Assembly: GCA_007449985.2 (NCBI GenBank)
Contig: VIIQ02000234.1
Coordinates: 62,001-126,000, forward strand
Source: Desmodesmus armatus
Lineage: Eukaryota > Chlorophyta > Chlorophyceae > Sphaeropleales > Scenedesmaceae
Length of the DNA stretch: 64,000 nucleotides
Reading direction: 5' to 3'
The first letter of the stretch is position 1. Every line of letters starts with the position of its first letter. Below the pieces are notes generated by a model. That model did not search any database. It was not told where the DNA came from and saw only the letters and a list, made by a program, of their open reading frames with translations. This document shows positions 1 through 10,389 of this stretch, piece by piece. The position numbers were made by a program, and so were the translations under genes.

Positions 1-496
1 GCAGTGGCAATAGCAGCAGCACGTGCACCCTTGCTTTGGCTGCTTGGATGGGGACGCAACGAAACGCGTCAAAAGTTCCTGGACTATCTCAGGCGATGGA
101 CTTCTCTCCTAGGCCTCTCTCAGATAGGGGAGCTGCTTGGGGGAGGGGGCGAAGCAGAAGGGGGGGGGGCAGATGAGGACGAGTGAGAAAGGCGTTCTGG
201 GGTGGACCAAACACGACAGTGCACACTGCACAACGTTGCTGGCTGTTTTGTGCATGCCCCCTGGTTTCCTGCAACAACCACCTGCCCTCAGGTGCTCTGG
301 ATGCCCCCTCCCCCTCTGGATGCACCTCCCTCTGCCCCCCCCCCCCCCCCCCCCCCCCGCAGACACCGTTTCCTTCGCCCCCCAAAGGTTCCCCCCCCCC
401 CCCATTGCGCCCCCCCCCCCCCCCTTCTCACTGTCCTGCCTCCTTGCGTGCTGCCGCCTCTCGTTGCACCTCCTTCCCACTGCACTCCCCTCCCTC

Positions 497-527
<31 letters not shown>

Positions 528-714
528 ACACACACACAGCTTGCATGTATCCAAATACTCCCTCTGTCAACACACGTGTGTTTCCCTCGCCCCCCCCCCC
601 ACATTTCCCCCCCCCCCTCTCTCACCGTCCTGCCTCCTTGCGTGCTGCCGCCTCTGCCTGTGAACGCTGCCACTTGAGACCATCATACACAACAACCCTG
701 TTACAACACCACCA

Positions 715-716
715 GC

Positions 717-790
<74 letters not shown>

Positions 791-836
791 CAACAGCAGC
801 AGCAGTGGCAGCAGCAGCAGCAGCAGCAGTGGCAGC
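715..836. repeat. (CAG)n microsatellite, long
   Basis: About 40 CAG/CAA triplets with a few TGG interruptions, one of many CAG/CTG tracts between 700 and 5,600. It lies 3' of the recognisable SNF2 exons on the minus strand, where it reads CTG. No coding role is established here. Positions 1-700 hold poly-C runs (near 340, 400, 415 and 500), a short CA run near 515 and low-complexity sequence in which I see no supported exon. Confidence 0.9.
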
Positions 837-1072
837 ATCAGAGCAGGCAAGACACAATGCGCTTGATCGTGGCACAATGCTTCCTTAGTGGCAGGGGGCC
901 GATCTGTCAGGTGAATGACATTACAAACGCACAAAGCCACCACCCTTTGGTTCAGGTGGACTGCACTCTACCTGCAGCCCCTCCTCCCCCCAGGGCTGCC
1001 CAAACCCCCTCCACATGGTCCCCCCACCCCCCTCCTTGATGCGCACCCCACCTCACCCCATCACTGCAAACC

Positions 1073-1365
1073 AGTGTCCCCTTACCTGTCTGTAGTGCCC
1101 CCCCCCCCCAACAAGCCTCACATGTATGCTCCCCCCCCTTCTCAGTTGAGCCCGTTGGTCCTCTTGCCAGCTTCACATCTCCGTCCCCCCCCCCACTACA
1201 TGCTCTCGCCCCTCCCCCCCCCCTCCCCCAATGGGGCCCCGCCACTCCACCACCACAAACAGTGTCCCCTCACCTGCCAGAACCCCCCCCCCCGGGGCCC
1301 ATAAATGTACCCCCCCCCCCTCCCTCACTTGAGGCCGTTGGTCCTCTTGCCAGCTTCAGCCACCC
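1073..1365. repeat. Tandem duplication carrying an exon end, two copies
   Basis: Two diverged units about 187 bp apart, near 1073-1180 and 1260-1365. Each holds a C-rich stretch, a minus-strand CAG/GT donor-like site and the 3' end of the SNF2 exon that encodes EAGKRTNGLK. The right copy (exon end at 1329) keeps a GTGAGG donor. The left copy has CTGAGA at the same place, so its donor is lost. This is one of several exon-end copies in this gene. Confidence 0.75.
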
Positions 1366-1641
1366 ACTGCTGCAGGATGGCAGGGGGCGTCACCACCAAT
1401 GTAGCACCAGCCCACTTCCCAGTGCACGGCCAACCATTGCTGCCACTGCTGCCAGCAGCCGCCGCCTGCTGCTGCTGCTGCTGCTGCTGCTGGGAGCCGC
1501 CGCCACTGCTGCCGCCGGCGGCTGCCAGCCGCCGCCTCTTTGCTGCTGCTGCCTCCCCCGCTCGCATAAACAGGGGGAGTTGTCATATGAGTCATCGCTT
1601 TGAACCCCGTCACCCTCCCTGTCTGCGGCATTGGCCTCAGT

Positions 1642-1680
<39 letters not shown>

Positions 1681-1768
1681 GTTGTCGAGGGCCCGTTTGC
1701 CTATGATGCCGTTAGGTGGTGGGTGGGCCAGAATGAGAGCAAACACTTCAACAGTCTTGCCGATGCCT

Positions 1769-1815
<47 letters not shown>

Positions 1816-2291
1816 CAGGCAGGCAGAACACATCAGCGGCAGCAGCAGGGCACACACGACCTGATGCCTGTTGCATGACACCCCACACATACCCCTACAC
1901 CCCCCCCCCCCCCCACACACACACACAACCCCACTCCCTCCCTCAACTACCACGGAAACAACCAACAACATGCTACCATGTCCGCCTCCCCTCCTCCCAT
2001 TTCACATTTCGAAAATCGAGTGTTCCGCCCTGATTTATCACACCACATCCGCCAACGCCCTGCCACCTGCTTGCCACCAAATCAACCCTCCCACCTCAAC
2101 CCATCACTTCACTCCCCCCCCCCCCCCTCCCCCCCCCCCCCCCCCCCCTCGAGACCCATCACTACACCCCCCCTTCCCCCTCACCCCCCCTCCTCACCCA
2201 TTTCGTCGCACAGCATGCCCCCTGGTGGCCCCACATAGGCAGCAGGACGCTGCAGGCTCAACAGCCATGGCTGGGCGCATGATACAGCACC

Positions 2292-2326
<35 letters not shown>

Positions 2327-2510
2327 CCACATCCAGCAGCAGCAGCAGCCACTGAGTTTCCTTGCTGCTGCTGCTGCTGCTGCTGCTGCGAGTTGGGGTG
2401 TGGTGGTTCAGGTTGATCACCACCTTGGTCCACAGGGGGTTCAGCAGCCGGGTGCCCAAACCCCACGAGCAGCATGGGCGTACTCTGAACTGCTGATGCC
2501 ACCAGGCTGT

Positions 2511-2545
<35 letters not shown>

Positions 2546-2615
2546 GTGCTGTTCGCGCCACAGCATCCAAGCCAATGCACGTTTCTGATACCTGAAAAGG
2601 GACCAAGGAACACCC

Positions 2616-2647
<32 letters not shown>

Positions 2648-2835
2648 CCAACTTGTAAGCTGTCTGTCACGCATGGCTTGAAGCACCAGCAGGGTCAGCA
2701 GCCCACAACACACTCTTATTCTTACTTCTTATTGTATCATTGTTATTTTTGTGATATGATATTGTTATTATTTTTTATGTATTGTTGTTCTTGCTTGGTT
2801 GACTCCCTCCACTCCCCCACACCACTGGACGCCGC

Positions 2836-2868
<33 letters not shown>

Positions 2869-4418
2869 CGGGAGAAATTGCGGAAACCCACATTCCCAAC
2901 CCCACACCTCCGCCCTTTCCCACGCCAATTCGCCCAACCCTTGACCCCCACCACTACCACACTGCACCACATGACGGACCAGCCCTGAGAGTTCAAATGC
3001 TTCCGCTCGCCACCCTCTTCTAGTCCCCTTCACTAACATTCCCTTTGCTGCCTGCCAATTTTTCATCTGCACCCTCTCTTCTTACAAGTCCTCCCCCCCC
3101 CCCCTCTCTACACACACACTCATGCAGACTTTCACTATCACTGCTGACTGTCAAAAGGTTTTACTGGTAAATACGGCGTCAGCTTTCCCACGACAATGCT
3201 CTCCGCATGCCCCCCTCACCTGTACAGGGTGCAGGCCAGCCCTGGGGGGTCATGAGCTTCACCGTGCCTCTGAGACCCCCCCCCTTTCCCTCACAACTTC
3301 TCCACACCGCTCCCCCACTGCCACCACCCCCCACCCCCTGCTGCCCCCTCCTCCCCCCCCCCTTTCCTCACAACTTCTCCACACCGCTCTCCCCCACTGC
3401 CACCACCCCCCCACCCCTGCTGCCCCCTCCCCCCCCCCCCCCTTTCCCTCACAACTTCTCCACACCGCTCTCCCCACTGCCACCACCCCCCACCCCTGCT
3501 GCCCCCTCTCCTCCTCCCCACCCTTCCCTCACAACTTCTCCACACCGCTCTCCCCACTGCCACCACCCCCCACCCCTGCTGCCCCCTCTCCTCCTCCCCA
3601 CCCTTCCCTCACAACTTCTCCACACCGCTCTCCCCACTGCCACCACCCCCCACCCCTGCTGCCCCCTCTCCTCCTCCCCACCCTTCCCTCACAACTTCTC
3701 CACACCGCTCTCCCCACTGCCACCACCCCCCCACCCCTGCTGCCCCCTCTCCTCCTCCCCACCCTTCCCTCACAACTTCTCCACACCGCTCTCCCCACTG
3801 CCACCACCCCCACCCCTGCTGCCCCTCTCCTCCTCCCCACCCTTCCCTCACAACTTCTCCACACCGCTCCCCCCACTGCCACCACCCCCCCCACCCCTGC
3901 TGCCCCCTCTCCTCCTCCCCACCCTTCCCTCACAACTTCTCCACACCGCTCTCCCCACTGCCACCACCCCCCACCCCTGCTGCCCCTCTCCTCCCCACCC
4001 TACCCAACACACGTTGTCACTACAGATTGTTCTTGGCTCACTGTCACCAGGGTTGAATCCTGGCACTTATTGCCCCAAAGAACAAAATTGAAGATCAAGT
4101 TTGGCCCAGTGTTTGCACAAAATGCAGTCCGTATGTCACTGCCCACCTGTACAGGGTGCAGGCCAGGCCTGGGGGGTCGTGTGCCTCCAACTGCCACGGC
4201 GATGAGTCAACAAAGTCAAACAATGACGTGCGCACGTCAGCAGCAGCAGCAGCGGCCGTCTCAGGACAGCACAGCAGGTCCAACTGATCCTGCAGCTGCT
4301 GCTGCTGCTGCTGCTGTTGGTTGTGTGGCAGAGGGTTCAGGTCTTGCAAGTTGTCAGCTGCACCCCCTCACAATCCAACTCTGACCACCACCCCTCACTG
4401 CCGTCACTGCCTGGAACA

Positions 4419-4467
<49 letters not shown>

Positions 4468-4563
4468 ACTCGGGCAACGTGCTGCTGGTGCCGCCATGTC
4501 CAGCTGCTGCTGTTGGGCTGCAACCCACAAGCCCCTGTAACTGCTGCTGCTGCTGCTGCTGCA

Positions 4564-4616
<53 letters not shown>

Positions 4617-5352
4617 AGCTGCTGCTGCTGCTGCTGCTGCTGCTGATAGAGGTGTTGCAGGTGTGTATATGCATCACACAGCTGCTGCTGACACTGCAGC
4701 ATTCCCACCAGAGTGTTGACTGCTGCTGCCACATGCTCAGCGGGGACGGGCAGCACTGCATCCGGGGGCAGACTCCACAACCGTGCCACCTCCTGCTGCT
4801 GCTGCTGCTGCTGGCCGGCTGCTGCTGCTGCTGCTGCTGAGGGGTCAAAAAACAAGCCTGGCAGTATGTGTATGGACACCACAGCCCAACAGAATCGAGC
4901 TGGGCCCACACAAGCTGCTGCTGCTGCTGCTGCTGCTGATGTGCGCCTGCTGCTGCTGCTGCTCTTCTTAGCAGTGCTGGAGGGTGTTCGTTCCTGCAGG
5001 CTTTGCTGTACCTCCGCCTGCTGCTGTGCTGGCATGGGGGCTGTGCTGACAACCCTGGCCTGCAGGAAAAAAGGCGGGAAAGTCACAATACATCATAATA
5101 GGTCGGAAAGGTGTGCAACAAAAATGACATACACATTCAGATGGAGATACCTTTCACAGGCCCCAACTACATACTGACAGCCAGTCAGATCAAGAACAGC
5201 CACACGTTGCTCGCTTTGCCTAGGCCTGACCTGCAGGAGAGCTCCTCCCCCTTCCTCCTGCTGCTGCAGCAGCACTGCCAGGTGCTTCAGGCTGCTCCTG
5301 CACAGCGGCAGGAACTCAGCGTAGCTGCCGCAGCTGCTGCTCTCACCCACCC

Positions 5353-5425
<73 letters not shown>

Positions 5426-5548
5426 GAGGATGACGTCTGCAGGTGCTAGTGCCAAAGCAGCTGCTGCAAGGGCTTGTGGGGGAGGGCTGCTGCTGCTGCT
5501 GCTGCTGTTGCCAGCCCGCTCTCCTGCTGTGCTGGCTGGATTGTTGAA

Positions 5549-5599
<51 letters not shown>

Positions 5600-5674
5600 C
5601 CAACTGCTGCTGCTGCTGCTGCTGTCGTTGCTGGAGAGGGCTGCAGCTGCAAGAGCGGCACTGCATGTGGCCAA
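1329..5674 (-). CDS. SNF2-family DNA-dependent ATPase, SHPRH/Rad5-like, N-terminal part
   Basis: SNF2 ATPases remodel chromatin or act in DNA-damage tolerance; SHPRH/Rad5 members also carry a RING ubiquitin ligase domain, not reached here. Phase-matched minus-strand pieces: an exon ending at 5231 joins 5059; an exon ending at 4147 (ends CTLYR) joins 2591-2198 (YQKRALAWMLWRE, then GGMLCDEMG), which joins 1766 onward (IGKTVEVFALILAHP, completing Walker A); a later piece ending at 1329 has motif Ia, ATLVVTPPAILQQW. Between motifs lie long polyQ, polyA and polyS tracts and an AKRRRL nuclear-signal-like patch. Reading frame changes inside the pieces around 4350, 2450 and 1570 are not resolved by clear introns and could be frameshifts, short introns or assembly slips in repeats. 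No certain start codon is seen; 5674 is only the open-frame limit. Helicase motifs II-VI are absent, so the gene must continue left of the window or be broken. Confidence 0.72.
3220..3271 (-). repeat. Partial copy of the SNF2 exon that ends at 4147
   Basis: The minus strand repeats the last ~45 bases of the upstream exon, encoding EAHDPPGLACTLYR, followed by a GTGAGG donor instead of GTGGGC. It sits about 930 bp further along, on the other side of the minisatellite. Reading frame and splice signal are both intact, so it could act as an alternative exon end if preceded by an acceptor. Confidence 0.8.
3292..4010. repeat. Minisatellite, nine ~80-bp units
   Basis: The landmark CACAACTTCTCC begins at 3292, 3369, 3450, 3530, 3610, 3690, 3771, 3849 and 3931, giving unit lengths of 77-82 bp. 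Units are nearly identical; differences are mostly in C-run length. The array lies inside an intron of the minus-strand SNF2 gene. The plus strand is open over hundreds of codons only because the repeat is Pro/Thr/Ser-rich and lacks stops. Confidence 0.95.
4420..5600. repeat. Cluster of long CTG/CAG tracts
   Basis: Large triplet runs lie at about 4418-4468, 4542-4645, 4793-4840, 4913-4940, 5356-5423 and 5548-5592. They fall within open frames of the minus-strand SNF2 gene, where they read as polyGln, polyAla or polySer depending on frame. They preserve frame but make frame assignment by eye unreliable. Confidence 0.9.
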
Positions 5675-5819
5675 TGGTGACCCCCCACCCCAGCTGTGGG
5701 GTACTTGGTGCTGGCGGTTATGTCATTGGGGGTGTAGTCATCATTGTCGTCATGAGTCGCTGTTGAGTCATGGGTCAGCAGCAGGGTGGTTGCGCCCCCT
5801 GAGTTGGAGGGAAGCACAG

Positions 5820-6310
5820 CTGCACCATGCAGCTGCTCAGGACTGGGGGGGGGGGGGGGGGAGGGGGGGGGGGGGGGGGAAGTGTGAAGGAGGGGTGCAG
5901 CAGCTGTATGAGTGCAAGGATATGGTTGTAACAAAGCGTATTGTAAGACAGTAAAAACACAGCAGTGTTACCTGACAAGCCGTGCAGCTGCTCAGGACTG
6001 AGGGGGCGTGGGGGGGGGGGGGGGGAGTGAGGGAGAGTTGTAAGGAGTCATATGAGTGCAACAGTAATGTACGTGAGTACGTGAGTGCAACAGTAATGTT
6101 CAAACAGAAGTGTGAGCACAGTAGTGTGAGCTTCAGGGCAGCACAGCTGCTCAAGACTGCACGGGGAGAGGCCACAACAGCACAGTGCAACTGTTCCAAG
6201 TGGCATGAGTGGTCACGGAAGGTAGTAAGGCAGTGGAAGTAGAAGTGTAACCTCAGCACACATCCACGTCCTGCAGAAACCAGGGGGCCTGGTATGCATG
6301 AGGTATGCAT
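5820..6310. repeat. Degenerate ~160-bp tandem repeat, three units
   Basis: The landmark CAGCTGCTCAGGACTG recurs at about 5828, 5988 and (as CAGCTGCTCAAGACTG) 6144. Each unit then carries a G run or GGGG, a GTGCAACAGT-like segment and a GTAA/GTAG-rich segment. Units are strongly diverged. They lie between the divergent SNF2 (-) and plastid membrane protein (+) genes. The G runs at 5846-5879 and 6011-6026 are the longest here. Confidence 0.65.
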
Positions 6311-6597
6311 GTGAGGGACAGGCCAGCCTGTCGGTGTGCAGCATACCTGTCAGCAGCCTGCAGTTGCACTGGAAGGTGCAGGAACCCTGCCAGGAGCATG
6401 CTGTTGGATGTTGGTAGTATCAGGTGTTCGTTTGGCACATGTGATATCCAGCTGTTCGCGACCAGGCGACACAGGCATACTGCATCATGAACAGTAAGGG
6501 GGTGGGCTGTTGGTGATCACAGCTAGATACATCTGATACCGTAGAAAGTTGTTTGGTTGGTTTGTCAAAGTTTTGGGATGATAACGGAGGCCAGTCA

Positions 6598-6614
6598 CGC
6601 GAGGTCAGCTCGCG
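6598..6614. promoter_or_regulatory. Inverted repeat upstream of the plastid membrane protein gene
   Basis: Perfect 6-bp arms CGCGAG and CTCGCG around a 5-base loop, about 170 bp before the chosen start at 6782. It could be a binding site or 5'UTR hairpin. Function is not shown by sequence. Confidence 0.3.
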
Positions 6615-6781
6615 GGACGGTTGTGGTTCTCACACCGGCCTCAACCACCCGAACAAATCGGACAGTTCAATCAAATAGCAGTACCATCGTCCATATAGCG
6701 TTCGCTTCTCATTGTATCGGGAGTAACGGGGATCAAACAACAGACAGCAAAAGATCTACAACTCTCCTGCTAAGTCAACCC

Positions 6782-8299
6782 ATGGCTCAATTGCAGCAGC
6801 TGCAGCCCTCTCGGCTGTCATGCAGCTTTAACCGGCAGCATAGACCTTTCTTCTCCGCTGTCAAGCCAGTGACGCGCTGCAGACCCGTCGCAGCAGCCCA
6901 CCATCAAGCAGCAGCAGATCAGTTAGTGACACAACCTACCCAGATCCAACAGTGGTTGCACTTTACACCAGCAGCTGTGCTGGCGTCTACGCTAACAGCA
7001 GCAGGATCAGCGTACGCGGATGAGGCAGTAGACGCAGCATATGCAGCAGCAGTGGAGGGCGGGCCTACCGATCTTGTGGTGACAGCTATGGCGACTTTTG
7101 TGTTTGTGCTACTGCTGGTGGTGACAGGAGGGGTGAGTGCTGCAGCAGCGCATGTGACTGTTTTTGTGTGATCAGGTTTCAAGCAACTGCATGTGTACAA
7201 TCACGGCGGTTGCAAGTAAGTGGTGGGATCGATGGACCACCATGGGTGGCAGGGTTTGCCAGGCAATACAGCAATCATGTGGTTGTGTTTGTGCTGCTGC
7301 TGGTGGTGACAGGAGGGGTGAGTGCTGCAGCAGTGCTGCATGTGTAATTGAGTGCATCTGAATTACTGAGTTATCAAGTACATGTGGATGCAGTCTTGTG
7401 TATGTGTATACTCACTGTGTTTAAAGTCAATGGTGGAATTCATTGTAGGCAGGGTTTGCCAGGCAGTTTGATTCCGCAACCATGTGGTGGTGTTGTTTGT
7501 GTGGTGGGTTGCGGTTTTGGGGTTACACATGCTGCAGCAGTTGGTGGGGCCAAATGCTGTTTGTGGTGCGGTGGGGGGTCAGTCTGCGTTGAGTGACACG
7601 GCTGGTGGAGTGTCATCCTATGACCAGCAGTCCTTGCAAAAATCGCATTGTTCAGGGGCACTCGTGTTTTCCTGTGTGGGAACACGTCTGCATTTTGTTG
7701 AGCGTAAGCGGGGGGCGCCTCTGCACCCACAACCCATGTGCTTGTTTGGTTGAGAGAGGGGTACACCCCACCCGCCTCCTCTTGCTGTGTTACCAGCAAC
7801 AGCTCACACCCTCTCGTCCTCATGCTCCTCATCCTGCTGCTGCTGCTGCTGACGTCCAGGTGTTGTACCTCAACCTCACCAGCTGGCTGGATGATCGGCA
7901 GGAGAAGAAGGACAAGGAGGCACCAGTGTTCACTAGGTGGGGAGCTTTCTTGCGCGCAGGGGGAGGGGGACATGGAGGAGGCTATCGTGTGTGTGTGTGT
8001 GTGGGTGGGTGTGTGTGTGGGGGGGGGGGGTGACAAAAGGAGGAGTGTTTGTTGTGTTGCAACAGAAGCAAAGTGGCAGGCATATTGTTAGTTCACCCTT
8101 CGACATACTACTTCACCAATCTGTCTGCTGATCGTGCCGCTGCTGTGTCATGCGCTGTGCTGTGCTGTGCTGTGCTGTGCTGTGCTGTGCTGTGCTGTGC
8201 TGTGTGCTGCAGCTCTGTGTCGTCTGCCTCCCGTGATGAGGGAGAGGCACGGCGGAAGGTCAAGGTGAAGAAGGAGAAGAGGGGCTTCGGTGGCAACTG

Positions 8300-8300
<1 letters not shown>
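6782..8300 (+). CDS. Plastid-targeted small single-span membrane protein
   Basis: Three exons: 6782-7132, 7860-7936 and 8213-8300, with GGG/GTGAGT, AG/GTGGGG donors and CAG acceptors, all in phase; 171 residues. The N-terminus is Ser/Arg/Gln-rich with no acids, like an algal chloroplast transit peptide. An AGSAYADEA stretch near residue 80 resembles a processing site. One membrane span follows (LVVTAMATFVFVLLLVVTGG), crossing the exon 1-2 join, then YLNLTSWLDDRQEKKDKE and a basic tail KVKVKKEKRGFGG. Layout suggests a thylakoid or envelope protein with a charged stromal tail. I do not recognise the family. The frame is open to an upstream ATG at 6578; 6782 was preferred because the transit-like segment starts there. 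A TGTAA signal follows 235 bp after the stop. Confidence 0.75.
7283..7346 (+). repeat. Copy of exon 1 end inside intron 1
   Basis: This segment repeats the last ~45 bases of exon 1 (encoding the end of the membrane span) plus the following GTGAGTGCTGCAGCAG. The source is 7098-7153. Both coding sense and the GTGAGT donor are intact. Confidence 0.85.
8152..8206 (+). repeat. (TGTGC)n pentanucleotide repeat
   Basis: About ten TGTGC units directly before the exon 3 acceptor of the plastid membrane protein gene. The same pentamer (as GCACA) recurs in a pyruvate dehydrogenase kinase intron near 45,675-45,722, also just before an exon acceptor. Confidence 0.85.
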
Positions 8301-8332
<32 letters not shown>

Positions 8333-8534
8333 TCCGAGGTGCCGCCTACACCGAGCGGGCAGCAGCAGCGAGCAGCAAGATGCCACCGCCGTATGATCAA
8401 GCACCAGCAGAAGCAGCACCAATGGAAGCAGCAGTACTGGCGGCGGTGGCAGCAGCAGATGAGGGGCGGTGGCATGCAGCGAGAAGGGGGGGGGGAGAGA
8501 GAGAGGGGGTGGGAGTTACAGGAGTGGAGCATGG

Positions 8535-8539
8535 TGTAA
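8535..8539 (+). terminator. TGTAA polyadenylation signal
   Basis: TGTAA is the usual poly(A) signal of volvocalean algae. It lies 235 bp after the stop of the plastid membrane protein gene, a normal 3'UTR length. Confidence 0.5.
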
Positions 8540-8652
8540 TTGTGTCTTCGGGTTGCAACGGCCCCTTTCCAAACTACCTGGACATAGTTGTTGGCAGCGT
8601 GTGTTCAGTGACAGGGTGTGTTTGGTGGCAGCGTGTGTTCAGCTATTATAGC

Positions 8653-8692
8653 ATAACCCTCAACCCCAACCCCAAACCCTAACCCTCAACCT
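8653..8692. repeat. Short telomere-like C/A repeat
   Basis: A run of CCCTAACCC, CCCCAAA and CCCTCAA variants over ~40 bp, resembling the plant-type telomere repeat but irregular. It is too short and degenerate to be a telomere. Confidence 0.4.
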
Positions 8693-8770
8693 TATAGCAT
8701 GATGTTGCAATCATGTGCTGATGTGCAGGAGGTGTGTGCTGACCGGGCCTTGTGTTCTGCAGACTTGTCA

Positions 8771-8911
8771 GGGGTGCAAGCGCGGCAATGGCTGCTGACG
8801 ATTCACACTGACCACTCACTGTGACACAACATCCACGTCGCAGACGTAGACAGTGTGTTTCAATGTGTGCTGAGGGTGAATCGTCAGCAGCCATCGCCGA
8901 GCTTGCACCCC
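8771..8911. repeat. Long imperfect inverted repeat (hairpin)
   Basis: Arms 8771-8810 and 8874-8911 pair over about 38 bp with only a few mismatches; the shared core is GGCTGCTGACGATTCAC. The ~60-base loop has its own ACGTC-GCA-GACGT mini-hairpin in the middle. It lies in an intergenic stretch. Size and shape fit a small-RNA precursor or a miniature foldback element. Confidence 0.7.
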
Positions 8912-8939
8912 AGACCAGATGCCACATTGGTTGGATTCA

Positions 8940-9325
8940 ACCATAACCGTCATTGGTCCCTTGCTGAATACCGCTTCTTTGCATGAACACAAGGCCTGGA
9001 GTGTGAACACTACACAGCCTTACACACTGCACAGAAGCTGGTAGCGTGCCCGTGTGACACTCCTTCAGCCAAACCAACTGGCTTCTAAGTCAGCAAACTG
9101 CAGTAATGCACAGAGTAGGCCAGCCGCCGCACACCAGTTTGCATCATCCTGCTGTTGGATCTCCATCAAGGTGGAGTCATGCCACGTCAATTTCAAAGTG
9201 CAAGCATAAGCGTCACTGGTCCCTTGATGAACACTGCTTCTCTGTGTGAACACCCCACCAGCAGCCAGAACACTACACAGCCTGCACACTGCACAGAAGC
9301 TGGTAGCGTACCCGTGTGTTCCAGA
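8940..9325. repeat. Direct repeat, two diverged copies
   Basis: Copies at about 8940-9055 and 9204-9325. Shared landmarks: GTCACTGGTCCCTTG (first copy GTCATTGGTCCCTTG), GAACACTACACAGCC and GCACAGAAGCTGGTAGCGT. The second has an insertion before GAACACTACACAG. No protein is recognised. The rest of 8,700-10,200 shows no supported gene; a GCTGGGAATCA-type 11-bp repeat occurs three times at 9491-9532. Confidence 0.7.
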
Positions 9326-10210
9326 TGTGGCAACCTGGTGGCAACAGCAAAAGCAAAACCTGACAGGGCCCTGTTGCACCATGCCACGCTTTCTGGCTTC
9401 CTGCCACCACCTTACGCATATGTTGGCAGCTTAGCAATCGAGAAAAGCAACCTGCAGGTTTCGCTCACTAAAGGGCATGCCCACTACCCTGCTGGGAATC
9501 AGCCTGCTGGGAATCAGCTTGCTGGGAACCAGCTGGTTCACTTAGCTGCTGCAGCTGCCCGCCAGAAGCGACATTGCCGCACTTCCACTGCTCCTATGAA
9601 TGCTGGCCCCAATCATCCACACATGGCAGCTGTTCTTCTGTGCAGCACAGCCTGGCAGCAGCACAGCCTGTGGTGCTGCAGCCTCTGCAGCTGCAGTACT
9701 GTGCAGCCAAGCTGACCTTGCTGTAAGGGACCCCTTACATGTATGGAGGGAGGAAGATACCAAGTTAGCATTGTTCAAATGATGATAGATAACAGCAAGC
9801 ACAAACATGCAGCTTGTTGACACCCTCTGTCAACAGCTCTAGCTATAGCTGCCTTTGGGGTGGGCAGTGCTGGGCCCTGGGCAGACTGTCGCAGTCTTTG
9901 CACTTCACCCTGCAGCAGACAACCCCCCAACCGCACCGAAACGTGGAACACCTCCTAATCTGCTTGCAACACGTTTGAACATGCCAGTGCATCCCCTGCT
10001 CCTCCCTACTCCGTGCAGCAGAGTCTGATCAGCACGTCCTTGCTCGTTGGGGTGATTGTAGCCCCACTTTCCGACTCTGTGTAGCTGTATTCGTTTCAGG
10101 ATGATCTTTGGTGCACGGTGGCGCCAGTCCCACTGCAGACTTGGCGACTCCGAGGCCGCGGTGCTCCGAAATGTGCACCATGTAGAAAAAGAGAACTAGT
10201 GGGATGCCTG

Positions 10211-10291
10211 ACATGGTGCTGCATGGTGCGGCATGGTGCGGCATGGTGCACCATGTCGCACCATGTCGGAGCTCGTTTTCCCCTATTTAAG
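10211..10291 (+). promoter_or_regulatory. Promoter: six 10-bp phased repeats plus TATA-like box
   Basis: Four copies of GCATGGTGCG-type 10-mers occupy 10211-10250 and two CCATGTCG-type 10-mers follow at 10251-10270, with exact 10-bp spacing. The junction forms a perfect 14-bp palindrome, CATGGTGCACCATG, at 10242-10255. A TATTTAAG box follows at 10284-10291, and the predicted start codon is at 10390. Phased 10-bp spacing puts each repeat on the same face of the helix. Confidence 0.55.
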
Positions 10292-10389
10292 GCCACACGT
10301 TGAGCCAAAACTTGTAGTACAAGTTGATCAACAGCAAACTACCCCAGCACAACCACTTCCAACAACATTGGAGTTGAACTCAAGCACAG

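Noticed and set aside
4..186. Plus-strand frame at the left edge (RNETRQKFLDYLRRW)
   Set aside because: Protein-like for a short stretch, but no ATG, no splice partner and no recognised family.
137..1039. Long plus-strand open frame rich in Pro, His and Gln
   Set aside because: Openness is caused by poly-C, CA and CAG repeats; no conserved segment and no splice context.
3292..4010. CRISPR-like array of regular repeats
   Set aside because: Whole units repeat with no unique spacers, in a eukaryotic intron.
3122..4384. 420-codon plus-strand open frame over the minisatellite
   Set aside because: It is the 80-bp repeat read in frame; the array lies in an intron of a phase-supported minus-strand gene.
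8653..8692. Interstitial telomere
   Set aside because: Only ~40 bp of irregular C/A-rich variants.
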